Of a stretch of 64,000 nucleotides of DNA, positions 22,768 to 29,761 are shown one piece after another. The stretch is from NCBI GenBank assembly GCA_022827245.1, contig JAJDTI010000179.1, forward strand, positions 1 to 64,000, in the 5' to 3' direction. Position numbers and translations under genes: made by a program. A model generated the notes under the pieces. That model saw only the letters and a list, made by a program, of their open reading frames with translations, made no database searches and had not been told where the DNA came from. This stretch comes from Pseudomonadales bacterium (GTDB taxonomy: Bacteria > Pseudomonadota > Gammaproteobacteria > Pseudomonadales > Azotimanducaceae). Positions within the stretch are counted from its first letter, which is position 1. Every line of letters begins with the position of its first letter.

Positions 22768-23229
22768 ATGCCACGCCCGTCCGGATTCACGCTGATCGAA
22801 CTGATGATCGTCGTCGCCATCGCCGGCATCCTCGCGGCGATCGCGCTGCCCCTCTACCGGGACTACGTGCAGAACGCCAACATGGCGAAGGTGAACACGC
22901 ATTACGAGGCCGCGGGGACTTTCGTGGAAGCCGAGTTCCGCAAGATCCAGGCGGAGCTGGCGATGAACGTGCGCACGCCCGAAGCACAGGACGAACTCCT
23001 GTCGGACGCCTTCTGGATCGAGCGCCTGGCCGGCAGCGGCGGCACGGCGCCTGGCGGCGGCCCGCCGTACATCGAAGGACTGACCGGAGACGCCGGCCAG
23101 GGCCAGGTCGGCGTTTCGGGGTCCGGGACGATCGCGGGCGACGGCGACTACGCCATCACGTTGACGCGCCCCGCCTACGGCGACTTCCCGGCCGGCGTGC
23201 AGCGCGTGATCCGATGGGCGGACCTCTGA
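22768..23229 (+). CDS. Type IV pilin (major-pilin-like)
   Basis: This 153-residue prepilin has a short basic leader MPRPSG followed by the processed N-terminus FTLIELMIVVAIAGILAAI, with the Glu at +5 needed for assembly. PilD should cleave between Gly6 and Phe7. The rest is a small pilin head without an obvious cysteine pair. AGGAG lies about 8 bases before the ATG. It is divergent from pilB and overlaps the next pilin by 16 bp. Whether it is the major pilin cannot be decided from the sequence. Confidence 0.9.
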   Translation: MPRPSGFTLIELMIVVAIAGILAAIALPLYRDYVQNANMAKVNTHYEAAGTFVEAEFRKIQAELAMNVRTPEAQDELLSDAFWIERLAGSGGTAPGGGPPYIEGLTGDAGQGQVGVSGSGTIAGDGDYAITLTRPAYGDFPAGVQRVIRWADL

Positions 23230-23609
23230 GCACCGTGCGCGCCGGCGCGGGCGTCACGCTCGTCGAACTGATGATCGCGATCGCGATCCTCGCGACGGTC
23301 GCGGCGATCGCGCTGCCCGCCTACCGCGACTACGTCGAGACCGCCGCGGCGGGCGTCCTGGCCTCGCAGATCGCCACGATAGAGCCCTTCCAGCAGGACA
23401 CCCGGCTGCGCACCGGGTCCTACGGGACCGGCACGTGGAACGCGCGCACCGGCGACACCTCGCTCACCGACGCCACCGGGTGGGCGCCCCGGAACCCCAA
23501 CGGCGCGAGCTACGTCGTCCTGGCCGACGCGGCCGGCTACCGCGTCACCGCGACCGACCCGGAAGGCCGCACGGTGTGCCGCATCATGCCCGCCGGGCGG
23601 CCATGCTGA
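23214..23609 (+). CDS. Type IV pilin-like protein (second pilin)
   Basis: This 131-residue protein has a prepilin signal in which cleavage after GAGAG-type leader would expose VTLVELMIAIAILATVAAIALP. The +1 residue is Val rather than the usual Phe, while Glu+5 is kept. Two cysteines near the C-terminus (TVCRIMPAGRPC) could form the pilin disulfide. The ATG at 23214 overlaps the upstream pilin; a GTG at 23235 is also possible. The text before the C-terminus (NPNGASYVVLADAAGYRVTA) resembles PilE-type minor pilins. A paired minor pilin is the likely role. Confidence 0.85.
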   Translation: MGGPLSTVRAGAGVTLVELMIAIAILATVAAIALPAYRDYVETAAAGVLASQIATIEPFQQDTRLRTGSYGTGTWNARTGDTSLTDATGWAPRNPNGASYVVLADAAGYRVTATDPEGRTVCRIMPAGRPC

Positions 23610-23701
23610 CGGCGGCGCATGTCCGGCCAGGACGGCGGGGGCCGTTCCCCCCTCCCCACCGACGCGCTATGCTTCGCCACCGCCCGCACACGCGCGGCCG
23701 C

Positions 23702-23777
23702 GCCGGAATAGCTCAGTTGGCAGAGCACCGCATTCGTAATGCGGTTGTCCGGAGTTCGAGTCTCCGTTCCGGCACCA
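23702..23777 (+). tRNA. tRNA-Thr (anticodon CGT)
   Basis: A complete cloverleaf is visible. The acceptor stem GCCGGAA pairs with TTCCGGC, the D arm is GCTC/GAGC, the anticodon stem CCGCA/TGCGG encloses TTCGTAA with anticodon CGT, and the T arm is CGGAG-TTCGAGT-CTCCG. The CCA end is encoded (23775-23777). It reads ACG codons. It borders a short island of atypical sequence, but no duplicated tRNA 3' end that would mark an integration site was found nearby. Confidence 0.97.
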
Positions 23778-24026
23778 CTCACCACTCCCCCTGTTTACCC
23801 AAACTTCGCTGGAGTTGCGCAATCAACGTGCGGCAGCAACGCGCGGATGCGCACGAAGAGCGACCGAAAGATGCTAGATTCCGCGAGCCGGAGAGCCGAG
23901 ACGCAGACAACATCGCCTGCACGGAGCACCATGGACGCCTGAACGCGTCTTACGCGGCGCGCGTCCGCAGCGACACGCCGAGCCTGAGCACGAACTGGCA
24001 CAACAATCTCGTGAAGGACTGTGACG

Positions 24027-24281
24027 ATGACAAAACGCACCGTCAAGAATCCCACCACTGGCGAGACTGTAGAGTCCGAGGTGGTCGAAGTTGTTGAGAT
24101 TTCAGATCCGCCAGTTCTGATGGTCCTTGCCGACGGCTCCAGGTTACGGATGAAGCTTGACGTGATCGAAGTGACTCGCGTCACCGGCCAGTGGGACGCG
24201 GAGGGCTTCCCGGTCTACACCGTCAGAAGTGGAAAATCACTGGCTGTTCTCGAAGCCCCTTCACACCTGAGGCAAACCTAG
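24027..24281 (+). CDS. Hypothetical small protein, atypical composition
   Basis: This 84-residue protein is not recognised. The ATG at 24027 is chosen because AAGGA lies 8 bases upstream; an in-frame GTG at 24021 is too close to it. The product has a basic, Thr-rich start and a beta-rich body (SEVVEVVEISDPPVLMVLADGS) with no membrane segment or signal. Codon use is clearly less GC-biased than in the surrounding core genes, which suggests transfer. The stop codon TAG is the first part of a CTAG-bounded 91-bp repeat. Confidence 0.55.
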   Translation: MTKRTVKNPTTGETVESEVVEVVEISDPPVLMVLADGSRLRMKLDVIEVTRVTGQWDAEGFPVYTVRSGKSLAVLEAPSHLRQT

Positions 24282-24366
24282 GGGCCCGCGCCGGGCGGCG
24301 CGGGCGCGTAGGTCGGCGGGGCTGGGCCGCGAGCGGCGCCGAAAGGCGACGGTTGCGGTGCGCTAG
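24276..24366. repeat. 91-bp CTAG-bounded repeat, copy 1
   Basis: This segment starts ACCTAGGGG and ends GCGCTAG. It shares with 25396-25486 a nearly identical 3' two-thirds (GGTCGGCGGGGCTGGGCCGC, then GAGCGG, then GGCGACGGTTGCGG). Both copies are 91 bp and both begin at or just after the stop codon of a small ORF. It encodes nothing visible. A related stretch in the opposite orientation occurs near 40868-40895. Confidence 0.75.
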
Positions 24367-24397
24367 ACGGAAACCACCGTAGGGAGGCATTCGCAAA

Positions 24398-24814
24398 ATG
24401 TCCGTAACTGGTACAGCGTCGAACTGGACGGTGGGCGCGGCCGACACGTTGGTACTGTCAGAGCCCATCGAGTCCCTGGATAGCCTGCTCGCCAACACGG
24501 AGACCGAGTGCGCGAATCAGATTGCGCAAGTCGAGATCGTGATCGCAGAGGTCAGGACGCCCCAAGGCGTTCTGCTTCGCCGGGACCACCCTCTTTGCCT
24601 GCGCGCCTCCAGATCGGAGGGCTGTTACGTGGCCGAAGTCCCGGAACTGGAAATGCCGATCGCCGCCTACAGCCACGGCGAGCTAGCCGACGCATTCACG
24701 GACCTGGTCGGTGTCCTCTGGGAGGAGTACGCCCTGGAGGACGATACGAAGTTGACCGAGCAAGGACTGGCACTGAAACGGCGTCTGCGATCGAGATACG
24801 TGGTCGCCACCTAG
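24398..24814 (+). CDS. HicB-like putative antitoxin
   Basis: This 138-residue protein has a segment GCYVAEVPELEMPIAAYSHG followed by ELADAFTDLVGVLWEEY. It resembles the partial RNase H-like fold of HicB antitoxins (xYVAxxPELxG, strand, then helix). No DNA-binding helix-turn-helix or ribbon-helix-helix is obvious. A GGAGG lies about 9 bases before the ATG. The stop TAG is supplied by the left end of the second inverted-repeat element. The HicA-like gene follows beyond that element. The HicB assignment is an inference from motif layout only. Confidence 0.5.
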   Translation: MSVTGTASNWTVGAADTLVLSEPIESLDSLLANTETECANQIAQVEIVIAEVRTPQGVLLRRDHPLCLRASRSEGCYVAEVPELEMPIAAYSHGELADAFTDLVGVLWEEYALEDDTKLTEQGLALKRRLRSRYVVAT

Positions 24815-25099
24815 TGTCGTGTCACGCGTGTTCTGTCGCTTCAGAGTTCGCCCTGCGCGTCAATGCAAGGCGCGGTCCGCAGGGAATATCGAGCATATTG
24901 GCAAGGACCACAACACAGCAGTGGCGTGCAGGGCGATCTCCCGAAGGGCGCGCCCCACGGGGCCTGTGGCGGTGTTGCGCCCCTTGGCAACATGCCCGAT
25001 ATTCCCGGCGGGGAACGCGCCACCGCCACGCTTGCGTGGCGCGGCCACTAGACCCCGTGGGACGCGCTGAAGCGGCAGAACACGCGTGACACGACACTA
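24812..25099. mobile_element. MITE-like inverted-repeat element, copy 2
   Basis: This is a second, same-orientation copy of the element at 328-594, with the same perfect 24-bp terminal inverted repeats and CTAG at each end (24811-24814, 25097-25100). It is about 21 bp longer because it contains an extra small hairpin, CCACGCTTGCGTGG, near 25025. Interior identity to copy 1 is high, with scattered substitutions. The left end provides the stop codon of the upstream ORF and the right end lies two bases before the ATG of the next ORF. Confidence 0.85.
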
Positions 25100-25101
25100 G
25101 A

Positions 25102-25395
25102 ATGCCCGCGCTCGAACGCAGGGATGTGTTGCGAAATCTGACGCGCAAGGGATTCCAGGACGACAGGAGAACAGCACACACCGTCCTCATTCACCACGAT
25201 GCCGCCGGGCAGAAGACGGGCATCGCGACGCTTGTCAGCCGAGGCACCAAGTACAAGACGCTAACTTCTGCGCTCGTCTCGACGATGGCGAAGCAGTGCC
25301 GATTGACAACTGCACAGTTCGTCCAACTCGTCAGTTGCGCGATGACAAGAGACGAATACGACGCGCACGTCGCCCCACCGGAGGCAGACGAGTAG
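25102..25395 (+). CDS. HicA-like small protein, putative toxin
   Basis: This 97-residue protein has a layout reminiscent of HicA-type double-stranded-RNA-binding toxins: VLRNLTRKGF near the N-terminus, a His-containing strand (TAHTVLIHHD), then SRGTKYKTLTSALVSTMAKQ and a C-terminal FVQLVSCAMTRDEYDAHV. HicA proteins are usually nearer 60 residues, so this is a longer relative at best. The ATG falls 2 bp after the right end of the inverted-repeat element, leaving the element itself as its leader with no clear Shine-Dalgarno site. Composition is atypical. Function is tentative. Confidence 0.5.
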   Translation: MPALERRDVLRNLTRKGFQDDRRTAHTVLIHHDAAGQKTGIATLVSRGTKYKTLTSALVSTMAKQCRLTTAQFVQLVSCAMTRDEYDAHVAPPEADE

Positions 25396-25486
25396 ACCTA
25401 GGGGGGCACCGTAGAACGGCGCGGGCTCGTGGGTCGGTGGGGCTGGGCCGCGAGCGGAGCCGCAGGCGACGGTTGCGGGGCGCTAG
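25396..25486. repeat. 91-bp CTAG-bounded repeat, copy 2
   Basis: This is the partner of the repeat at 24276-24366: same length, the same ACCTAGGGG start and GCGCTAG end, and the same GGCTGGGCCGCGAGCGG core. It begins immediately after the stop codon of the HicA-like gene. The 5' third differs between copies, so the conserved unit may be only the last 60 bp or so. Confidence 0.75.
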
Positions 25487-25536
25487 CTCTTCCAGCGACG
25501 GCTGCCATTCGTACCGAGGCCTCGGCGAACTCGAAC

Positions 25537-25568
25537 GCGCACCGGCTTCAGCCGGTGCGCGTTTCCCC
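25537..25568. terminator. Hairpin terminator between HicA-like gene and nadC
   Basis: A perfect 10-bp stem, GCGCACCGGC (25537-25546) and GCCGGTGCGC (25551-25560), encloses a TTCA loop and is followed by GTTTCCCC. The T-tract is weak. It lies between two convergent genes, so it may act on both strands. Confidence 0.65.
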
Positions 25569-25591
25569 ATTCCGGCGCCGACGCTCGCTCC

Positions 25592-26437
25592 TCACTCGAA
25601 CCGCATCGACAGGTCGAGCGGCGTGACGTGCTTCGTGATCCACCCCACCGAGATGTAGTCGACCCCGGTGGCGGCCACCGCCGCAAGATCGTCCAGCGCG
25701 ATGCCGCCCGAGGCTTCGAGGCGCGTGCCCGTGTCGTTCGCGCGCACGGCCGCCGCCATCTGCGCCACGGTGAAGTTGTCCAGCATCACGATGTCCGGGC
25801 CCGCCGCGAGCGCCTCCTCCAGTCCGTCCAGGTCCTCGACCTCCACCTCGAGCGGCAGGTCCGAGTGGGCGGCGCGGGCCGCGAGAATCGCGGCGCGAAT
25901 GCCGCCCGCCGCGAGGATGTGGTTCTCCTTGATGAGGAAGGCGTCGAAGAGTCCCATGCGGTGGTTGTCCGCCCCGCCCACGGCGACGGCGTACTTCTGC
26001 GCCGCGCGCAGGCCGGGGACGGTCTTGCGCGTGTCGAGGATCCGGGTCCCGGTGCCCGCCACCGCCCGGGCGCACGCGCGGGCGGCCGTCGCCGTGCCGG
26101 AGAGGAGCTGCACGAAGTTGAGCAGCGTCCGCTCCAGGGTGAGCAGGCTCCTCGCCCGCCCCGCGAGCGTGAAGAGCGTACTGTCTTCCGCGATCTCCGC
26201 CCCGTCCGCGAGACCCCAGTCGATGCGGATGTCCGCATCCGTCTGCGCACAGACCGCGCGCACCCACGGCGCACCGCAGAAGACGCCGGGCGAACGCGAG
26301 ATCACCGTTGCCCGCGCGATCCGGTCGGCAGGGATCAGCGCGGCGGTCACGTCGCCGTCGCCCACATCCTCGGCGAGCGCTTCGCGGACGTGGCGCCGCA
26401 CCACCGCGTCCGGCGGCGGTGTCACGCGGTCACGCAC
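25592..26437 (-). CDS. nadC: Nicotinate-nucleotide pyrophosphorylase NadC
   Basis: NadC (quinolinate phosphoribosyltransferase) makes nicotinate mononucleotide from quinolinate and PRPP in de novo NAD synthesis. The 281-residue protein contains LERTLLNFVQLLSGTAT, ILDTRKTVPGLR, GGADNHRMGLFDAFLIKENH and EVEVEDLDGLEEAL, the family's substrate-binding segments. The C-terminal LEASGGIALDD and DYISVGWITKH are also present. The gene is divergent from ampD with about 26 bp between the starts. Confidence 0.96.
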   Translation of the reverse strand: MRDRVTPPPDAVVRRHVREALAEDVGDGDVTAALIPADRIARATVISRSPGVFCGAPWVRAVCAQTDADIRIDWGLADGAEIAEDSTLFTLAGRARSLLTLERTLLNFVQLLSGTATAARACARAVAGTGTRILDTRKTVPGLRAAQKYAVAVGGADNHRMGLFDAFLIKENHILAAGGIRAAILAARAAHSDLPLEVEVEDLDGLEEALAAGPDIVMLDNFTVAQMAAAVRANDTGTRLEASGGIALDDLAAVAATGVDYISVGWITKHVTPLDLSMRFE

Positions 26438-26463
26438 GGCGGGGGGTCGCTTATCATCGTCGC

Positions 26464-27048
26464 GTGATTGTAAGCCCCGATCACTGGCTCACGTCCGCGC
26501 GGCGCGTCGCGTCTCCGAACGAGAACGCCCGGCCCGACCCGGGCGACATCTCGCTGGTCGTCCTCCATGGCATCTCCCTGCCCCCGGGGGAATTCGGCCG
26601 CGGCCTCGTCGAGGACCTGTTCTGCAACCGGCTCGACTGCGTGGCGGATCCCCGCCTCGCGGACCTCGACGGCGTGCGCGTATCCGCTCATCTCCTGATC
26701 GACCGGGAAGGGACGACCACCCAGTTCGTACCCTTCGACCGGCGCGCATGGCACGCCGGCGCGTCATGCTGGGCCGGCCGCCGGGACTGCAACGACTTCG
26801 CCATCGGCATCGAGCTTGAAGGGACGGACGATGTCGCCTACACGGAGCGCCAGTACAACGTCCTGGAGAAGGTCCTGAACGCCCTCGCCCGCCGCTACCC
26901 GCGCCTCGACCCCGCGGCCGTCGTCGGGCACAACGAGATCGCCCCGGGGCGCAAGACGGATCCCGGACCCGCCTTCGACTGGCCCCGCGTGATCCGTGCC
27001 GCGGCAGGGCCGGCGAGGCCCGGGTCGGACCCGACCGAGGGCTTATAA
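26464..27048 (+). CDS. ampD: 1,6-anhydro-N-acetylmuramyl-L-alanine amidase AmpD
   Basis: AmpD cleaves the peptide from anhydromuropeptides in the cytoplasm during cell-wall recycling. The GTG at 26464 gives 194 residues; family members are about 180-190. Zinc ligands are visible as the His in VVLHGISLP, the His in VVGHNEIAPGRKTDPG and the Asp in KTDPG; the Glu in GIELEG is also conserved. The short C-terminal extension (PARPGSDPTEGL) contains the aceE promoter region. ampG, which imports the substrate, lies at 35-36.7 kb. Confidence 0.95.
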   Translation: MIVSPDHWLTSARRVASPNENARPDPGDISLVVLHGISLPPGEFGRGLVEDLFCNRLDCVADPRLADLDGVRVSAHLLIDREGTTTQFVPFDRRAWHAGASCWAGRRDCNDFAIGIELEGTDDVAYTERQYNVLEKVLNALARRYPRLDPAAVVGHNEIAPGRKTDPGPAFDWPRVIRAAAGPARPGSDPTEGL

Positions 27049-27049
27049 T
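27044..27049 (+). promoter_or_regulatory. Candidate -10 box for aceE
   Basis: A perfect TATAAT stands 40 bp before the aceE start, in an otherwise very GC-rich stretch at the end of ampD. No good -35 hexamer is visible 16-18 bp upstream, so the promoter may need an activator. Confidence 0.5.
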
Positions 27050-27088
27050 CGGTTCCCGACCCATCGGCCGCGGCCGCTACGGAGGACG

Positions 27089-29761
27089 ATGGACTACCCC
27101 AGGGGTCTGCAGGACATCGACCCGGACGAGACGCGCGAGTGGCTCGACGCGCTCGAATACGTACTCGACCACGGCGGGACGGACCGCGCCAACTTCCTGC
27201 TCGAGCGCCTGTCGGCGCGCATGACGCAGACCGGCGCGCGTCTCCCCTACACCATCACCACGCCCTACCGGAACACCATCCCGGCCACCCAGGAAGCCTT
27301 CATGCCGGGCGACCTGTTCATGGAGCGCCGCATCCGCTCGCTGATCCGCTGGAACGCGCTCGCGATGGTGGTGCGGGCGAACCGGGGCGACGGAGACCTC
27401 GGCGGGCACATCTCGACGTTCGCCTCGGCCGCGACGCTCTACGACGTGGGGTTCAACTACTTCTTCCGGGGTCCGACCGACGACAACGCCGGGGACCTGA
27501 TCTACTTCCAGGGACACAGCGCCCCCGGCATCTACGCCCGTTCGTTCCTCGAGGGCCGGCTGACGGAGGAACAGCTCGACCTGTTCCGGCGCGAGGTCGA
27601 CGGCGGCGGACTGTCCTCCTATCCCCACCCCTGGCTGATGCCGGACTACTGGCAGTTCCCCACCGTCTCCATGGGGCTCGGCGCGATCCAGGCGATCTAC
27701 CAGGCCCACATCATGAAGTACCTCGACGGCCGCGGGCTCATTCCGATGGGCGACCGCAAGGTGTGGGCGTTCCTCGGCGACGGCGAATGCGACGAACCGG
27801 AGTCCCTCGGCGCGCTCGCGCTCGCGGGGCGGGAGCGCCTCGACAACCTCATCTTCGTCGTCAACTGCAACCTCCAGCGGCTCGACGGACCGGTCCGCGG
27901 CAACGGCAAGATCATCCAGGAACTCGAGGGAGAGTTCCGGGGCGCCGGCTGGAACGTGATCAAGGTCATCTGGGGACGCCTGTGGGACCCGCTGCTCGCG
28001 AAAGACACGGCGGGGCTCCTGCTGCAGCGCATGAACGAGACCGTCGACGGCGAGTACCAGAACTACAAGGCGAAGGGCGGCGGGTACACGCGCGACCACT
28101 TCTTCGGCCGCCACCCGGAACTGCTCGAACTCGTCCATCATCTCTCCGACGACGACATCATGCGGCTCAACCGGGGCGGGCACGACCCGTTCAAGGTCTT
28201 CGCCGCATACCACGCGGCGATGCACCACACCGGCGAGCCGACGGTCATCCTGGCCAAGACCGTCAAGGGCTACGGCATGGGCGACGCCGGCGAGTCGGAG
28301 AACACGACGCACCAGGTCAAGAAGCTCGACCTCGACGACCTCAAGCATTTCCGGGACCGCTTCGACGTGCCGCTTACCGACGATGAACTCGCGAGCGTGC
28401 CGTACTACCGTCCCGCCGACGACGCCCCGGAGACGGTCTACCTGAACCGGCAGCGCGAGCAGCTCGGGGGACCGCTGCCGGCCAGGATCGTTGACACGGC
28501 GGACATCGCGGTCCCGGGGCTCGACATCTTCGAGACGCACCTGCAGGGCAGCGGCAAGCGCAGGGTGTCCACCACGATGTCGTTCGTGCGCATGCTCTCG
28601 ACCCTCGCCCGCGACAGGACGATCGGCGACCGGGTCGTACCGATCGTGCCGGACGAGGCGCGCACGTTCGGCATGGAGGGCATGTTCCGCCAGCTCGGCA
28701 TCTACTCCTCGGAGGGACAGCTCTACCAGCCCGAGGACCACGGCGAGATCGCCTCCTACCGCGAGTCCCTCGACGGGCAGGTCCTGGAGGAAGGCATCAA
28801 CGAGGCCGGCGCCTTCTCGGCGTGGCTCGCGGCCGCGACGTCCTACAGCACGCACCGCTACACGCTCATCCCCTTCTACATCTTCTACTCGATGTTCGGC
28901 TTCCAGCGCGTGGGGGACCTGGCCTGGGCGGCGGGGGACACCCAGGCGCGGGGTTTCCTGCTCGGGGCGACCGCGGGGAGGACCACCCTGAACGGCGAAG
29001 GCCTGCAGCACCAGGACGGCCACAGCCACGTGCTGGCGTCCACGATTCCCAACTGCGTCGCGTACGATCCCTGCTACGCGTACGAACTGGCCGTCATCGT
29101 GCACGAGGGGCTCCGGCGCATGTACGCGGAGCGCGAGCGCGTCTTCTTCTACATCACGCTCATGAACGAGAACTACGCGCAGCCCGCCCTCCCCGACGGC
29201 GCGGCGCCGGGCATCCTGAAGGGCATGTACCGCGTGCGCACCTGCGGCGCGTTCGAGGACGAGGGACCGAGGCGCGTGCGCCTGCTCGGCAGCGGGGTCA
29301 TCCTGCGCGAGGTGCTCGCGGCGGCGGAACGCCTGCACGCGGACTACGACGTGGCGAGCGAGGTCTGGAGCGTCACCAGTTTCACGGAGCTCGCGCGGGA
29401 AGGCGCCGACGCCGAACGGTGGAACCTGCTGCATCCGGGCGAGGAACCCCGCCGCAGCCACGTCGCGTGCTGTCTCGACGGGGACGTCCCGGTGGTGGCT
29501 TCCACCGACTACATCCGGACCCAGGCAGAGTCCATCCGGGGGCACTTCGACGCGCCTTACCGCGTACTCGGCACCGACGGCTTCGGCCGTAGCGACACCC
29601 GCGCCAAGCTGCGCCACTTCTTCGAGGTGGACGAGAAGTTCGTGACGCTCGCGGCTCTCGAGCAGCTCGCGCGGCGCCAGGTCGTTCCCGAGGCCCGGGT
29701 CGCGAAGGCCATGGACGACCTGGGCATCGACGCCGACAAGCCGGACCCGAGGTACGTGTGA
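27089..29761 (+). CDS. aceE: Pyruvate dehydrogenase E1 component AceE (homodimeric)
   Basis: AceE decarboxylates pyruvate with thiamine diphosphate and acetylates the lipoyl group of AceF. The 890-residue product matches the E. coli length (887). It starts at ATG 27089 with GGAGGA upstream. Visible segments are GGHISTFASAATLYDVGFN, the thiamine-binding FLGDGECDEPES with the matching NCNLQRLDGPVRG, and the conserved MFGFQRVGDLAWAAGD. The stop overlaps the aceF GTG start. This is the homodimeric E1 typical of Proteobacteria. Confidence 0.97.
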   Translation: MDYPRGLQDIDPDETREWLDALEYVLDHGGTDRANFLLERLSARMTQTGARLPYTITTPYRNTIPATQEAFMPGDLFMERRIRSLIRWNALAMVVRANRGDGDLGGHISTFASAATLYDVGFNYFFRGPTDDNAGDLIYFQGHSAPGIYARSFLEGRLTEEQLDLFRREVDGGGLSSYPHPWLMPDYWQFPTVSMGLGAIQAIYQAHIMKYLDGRGLIPMGDRKVWAFLGDGECDEPESLGALALAGRERLDNLIFVVNCNLQRLDGPVRGNGKIIQELEGEFRGAGWNVIKVIWGRLWDPLLAKDTAGLLLQRMNETVDGEYQNYKAKGGGYTRDHFFGRHPELLELVHHLSDDDIMRLNRGGHDPFKVFAAYHAAMHHTGEPTVILAKTVKGYGMGDAGESENTTHQVKKLDLDDLKHFRDRFDVPLTDDELASVPYYRPADDAPETVYLNRQREQLGGPLPARIVDTADIAVPGLDIFETHLQGSGKRRVSTTMSFVRMLSTLARDRTIGDRVVPIVPDEARTFGMEGMFRQLGIYSSEGQLYQPEDHGEIASYRESLDGQVLEEGINEAGAFSAWLAAATSYSTHRYTLIPFYIFYSMFGFQRVGDLAWAAGDTQARGFLLGATAGRTTLNGEGLQHQDGHSHVLASTIPNCVAYDPCYAYELAVIVHEGLRRMYAERERVFFYITLMNENYAQPALPDGAAPGILKGMYRVRTCGAFEDEGPRRVRLLGSGVILREVLAAAERLHADYDVASEVWSVTSFTELAREGADAERWNLLHPGEEPRRSHVACCLDGDVPVVASTDYIRTQAESIRGHFDAPYRVLGTDGFGRSDTRAKLRHFFEVDEKFVTLAALEQLARRQVVPEARVAKAMDDLGIDADKPDPRYV

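Noticed and set aside
23641..23700. A hairpin (GGGGGCC...CCCCC) before tRNA-Thr as a pilin operon terminator
   Set aside because: The stem is only about 5 bp and there is no T-tract, so it cannot be supported.
24276..25486. The 91-bp repeats as integron attC sites with gene cassettes
   Set aside because: The ORF-repeat layout is suggestive, but no GTTRRRY/RYYYAAC core pair was found and no intI gene is in the window.
25561..25580. Possible attR matching the tRNA-Thr 3' end (TTCCGGC)
   Set aside because: Only about 8 bases match, which is expected by chance in this GC-rich sequence; there is no integrase.
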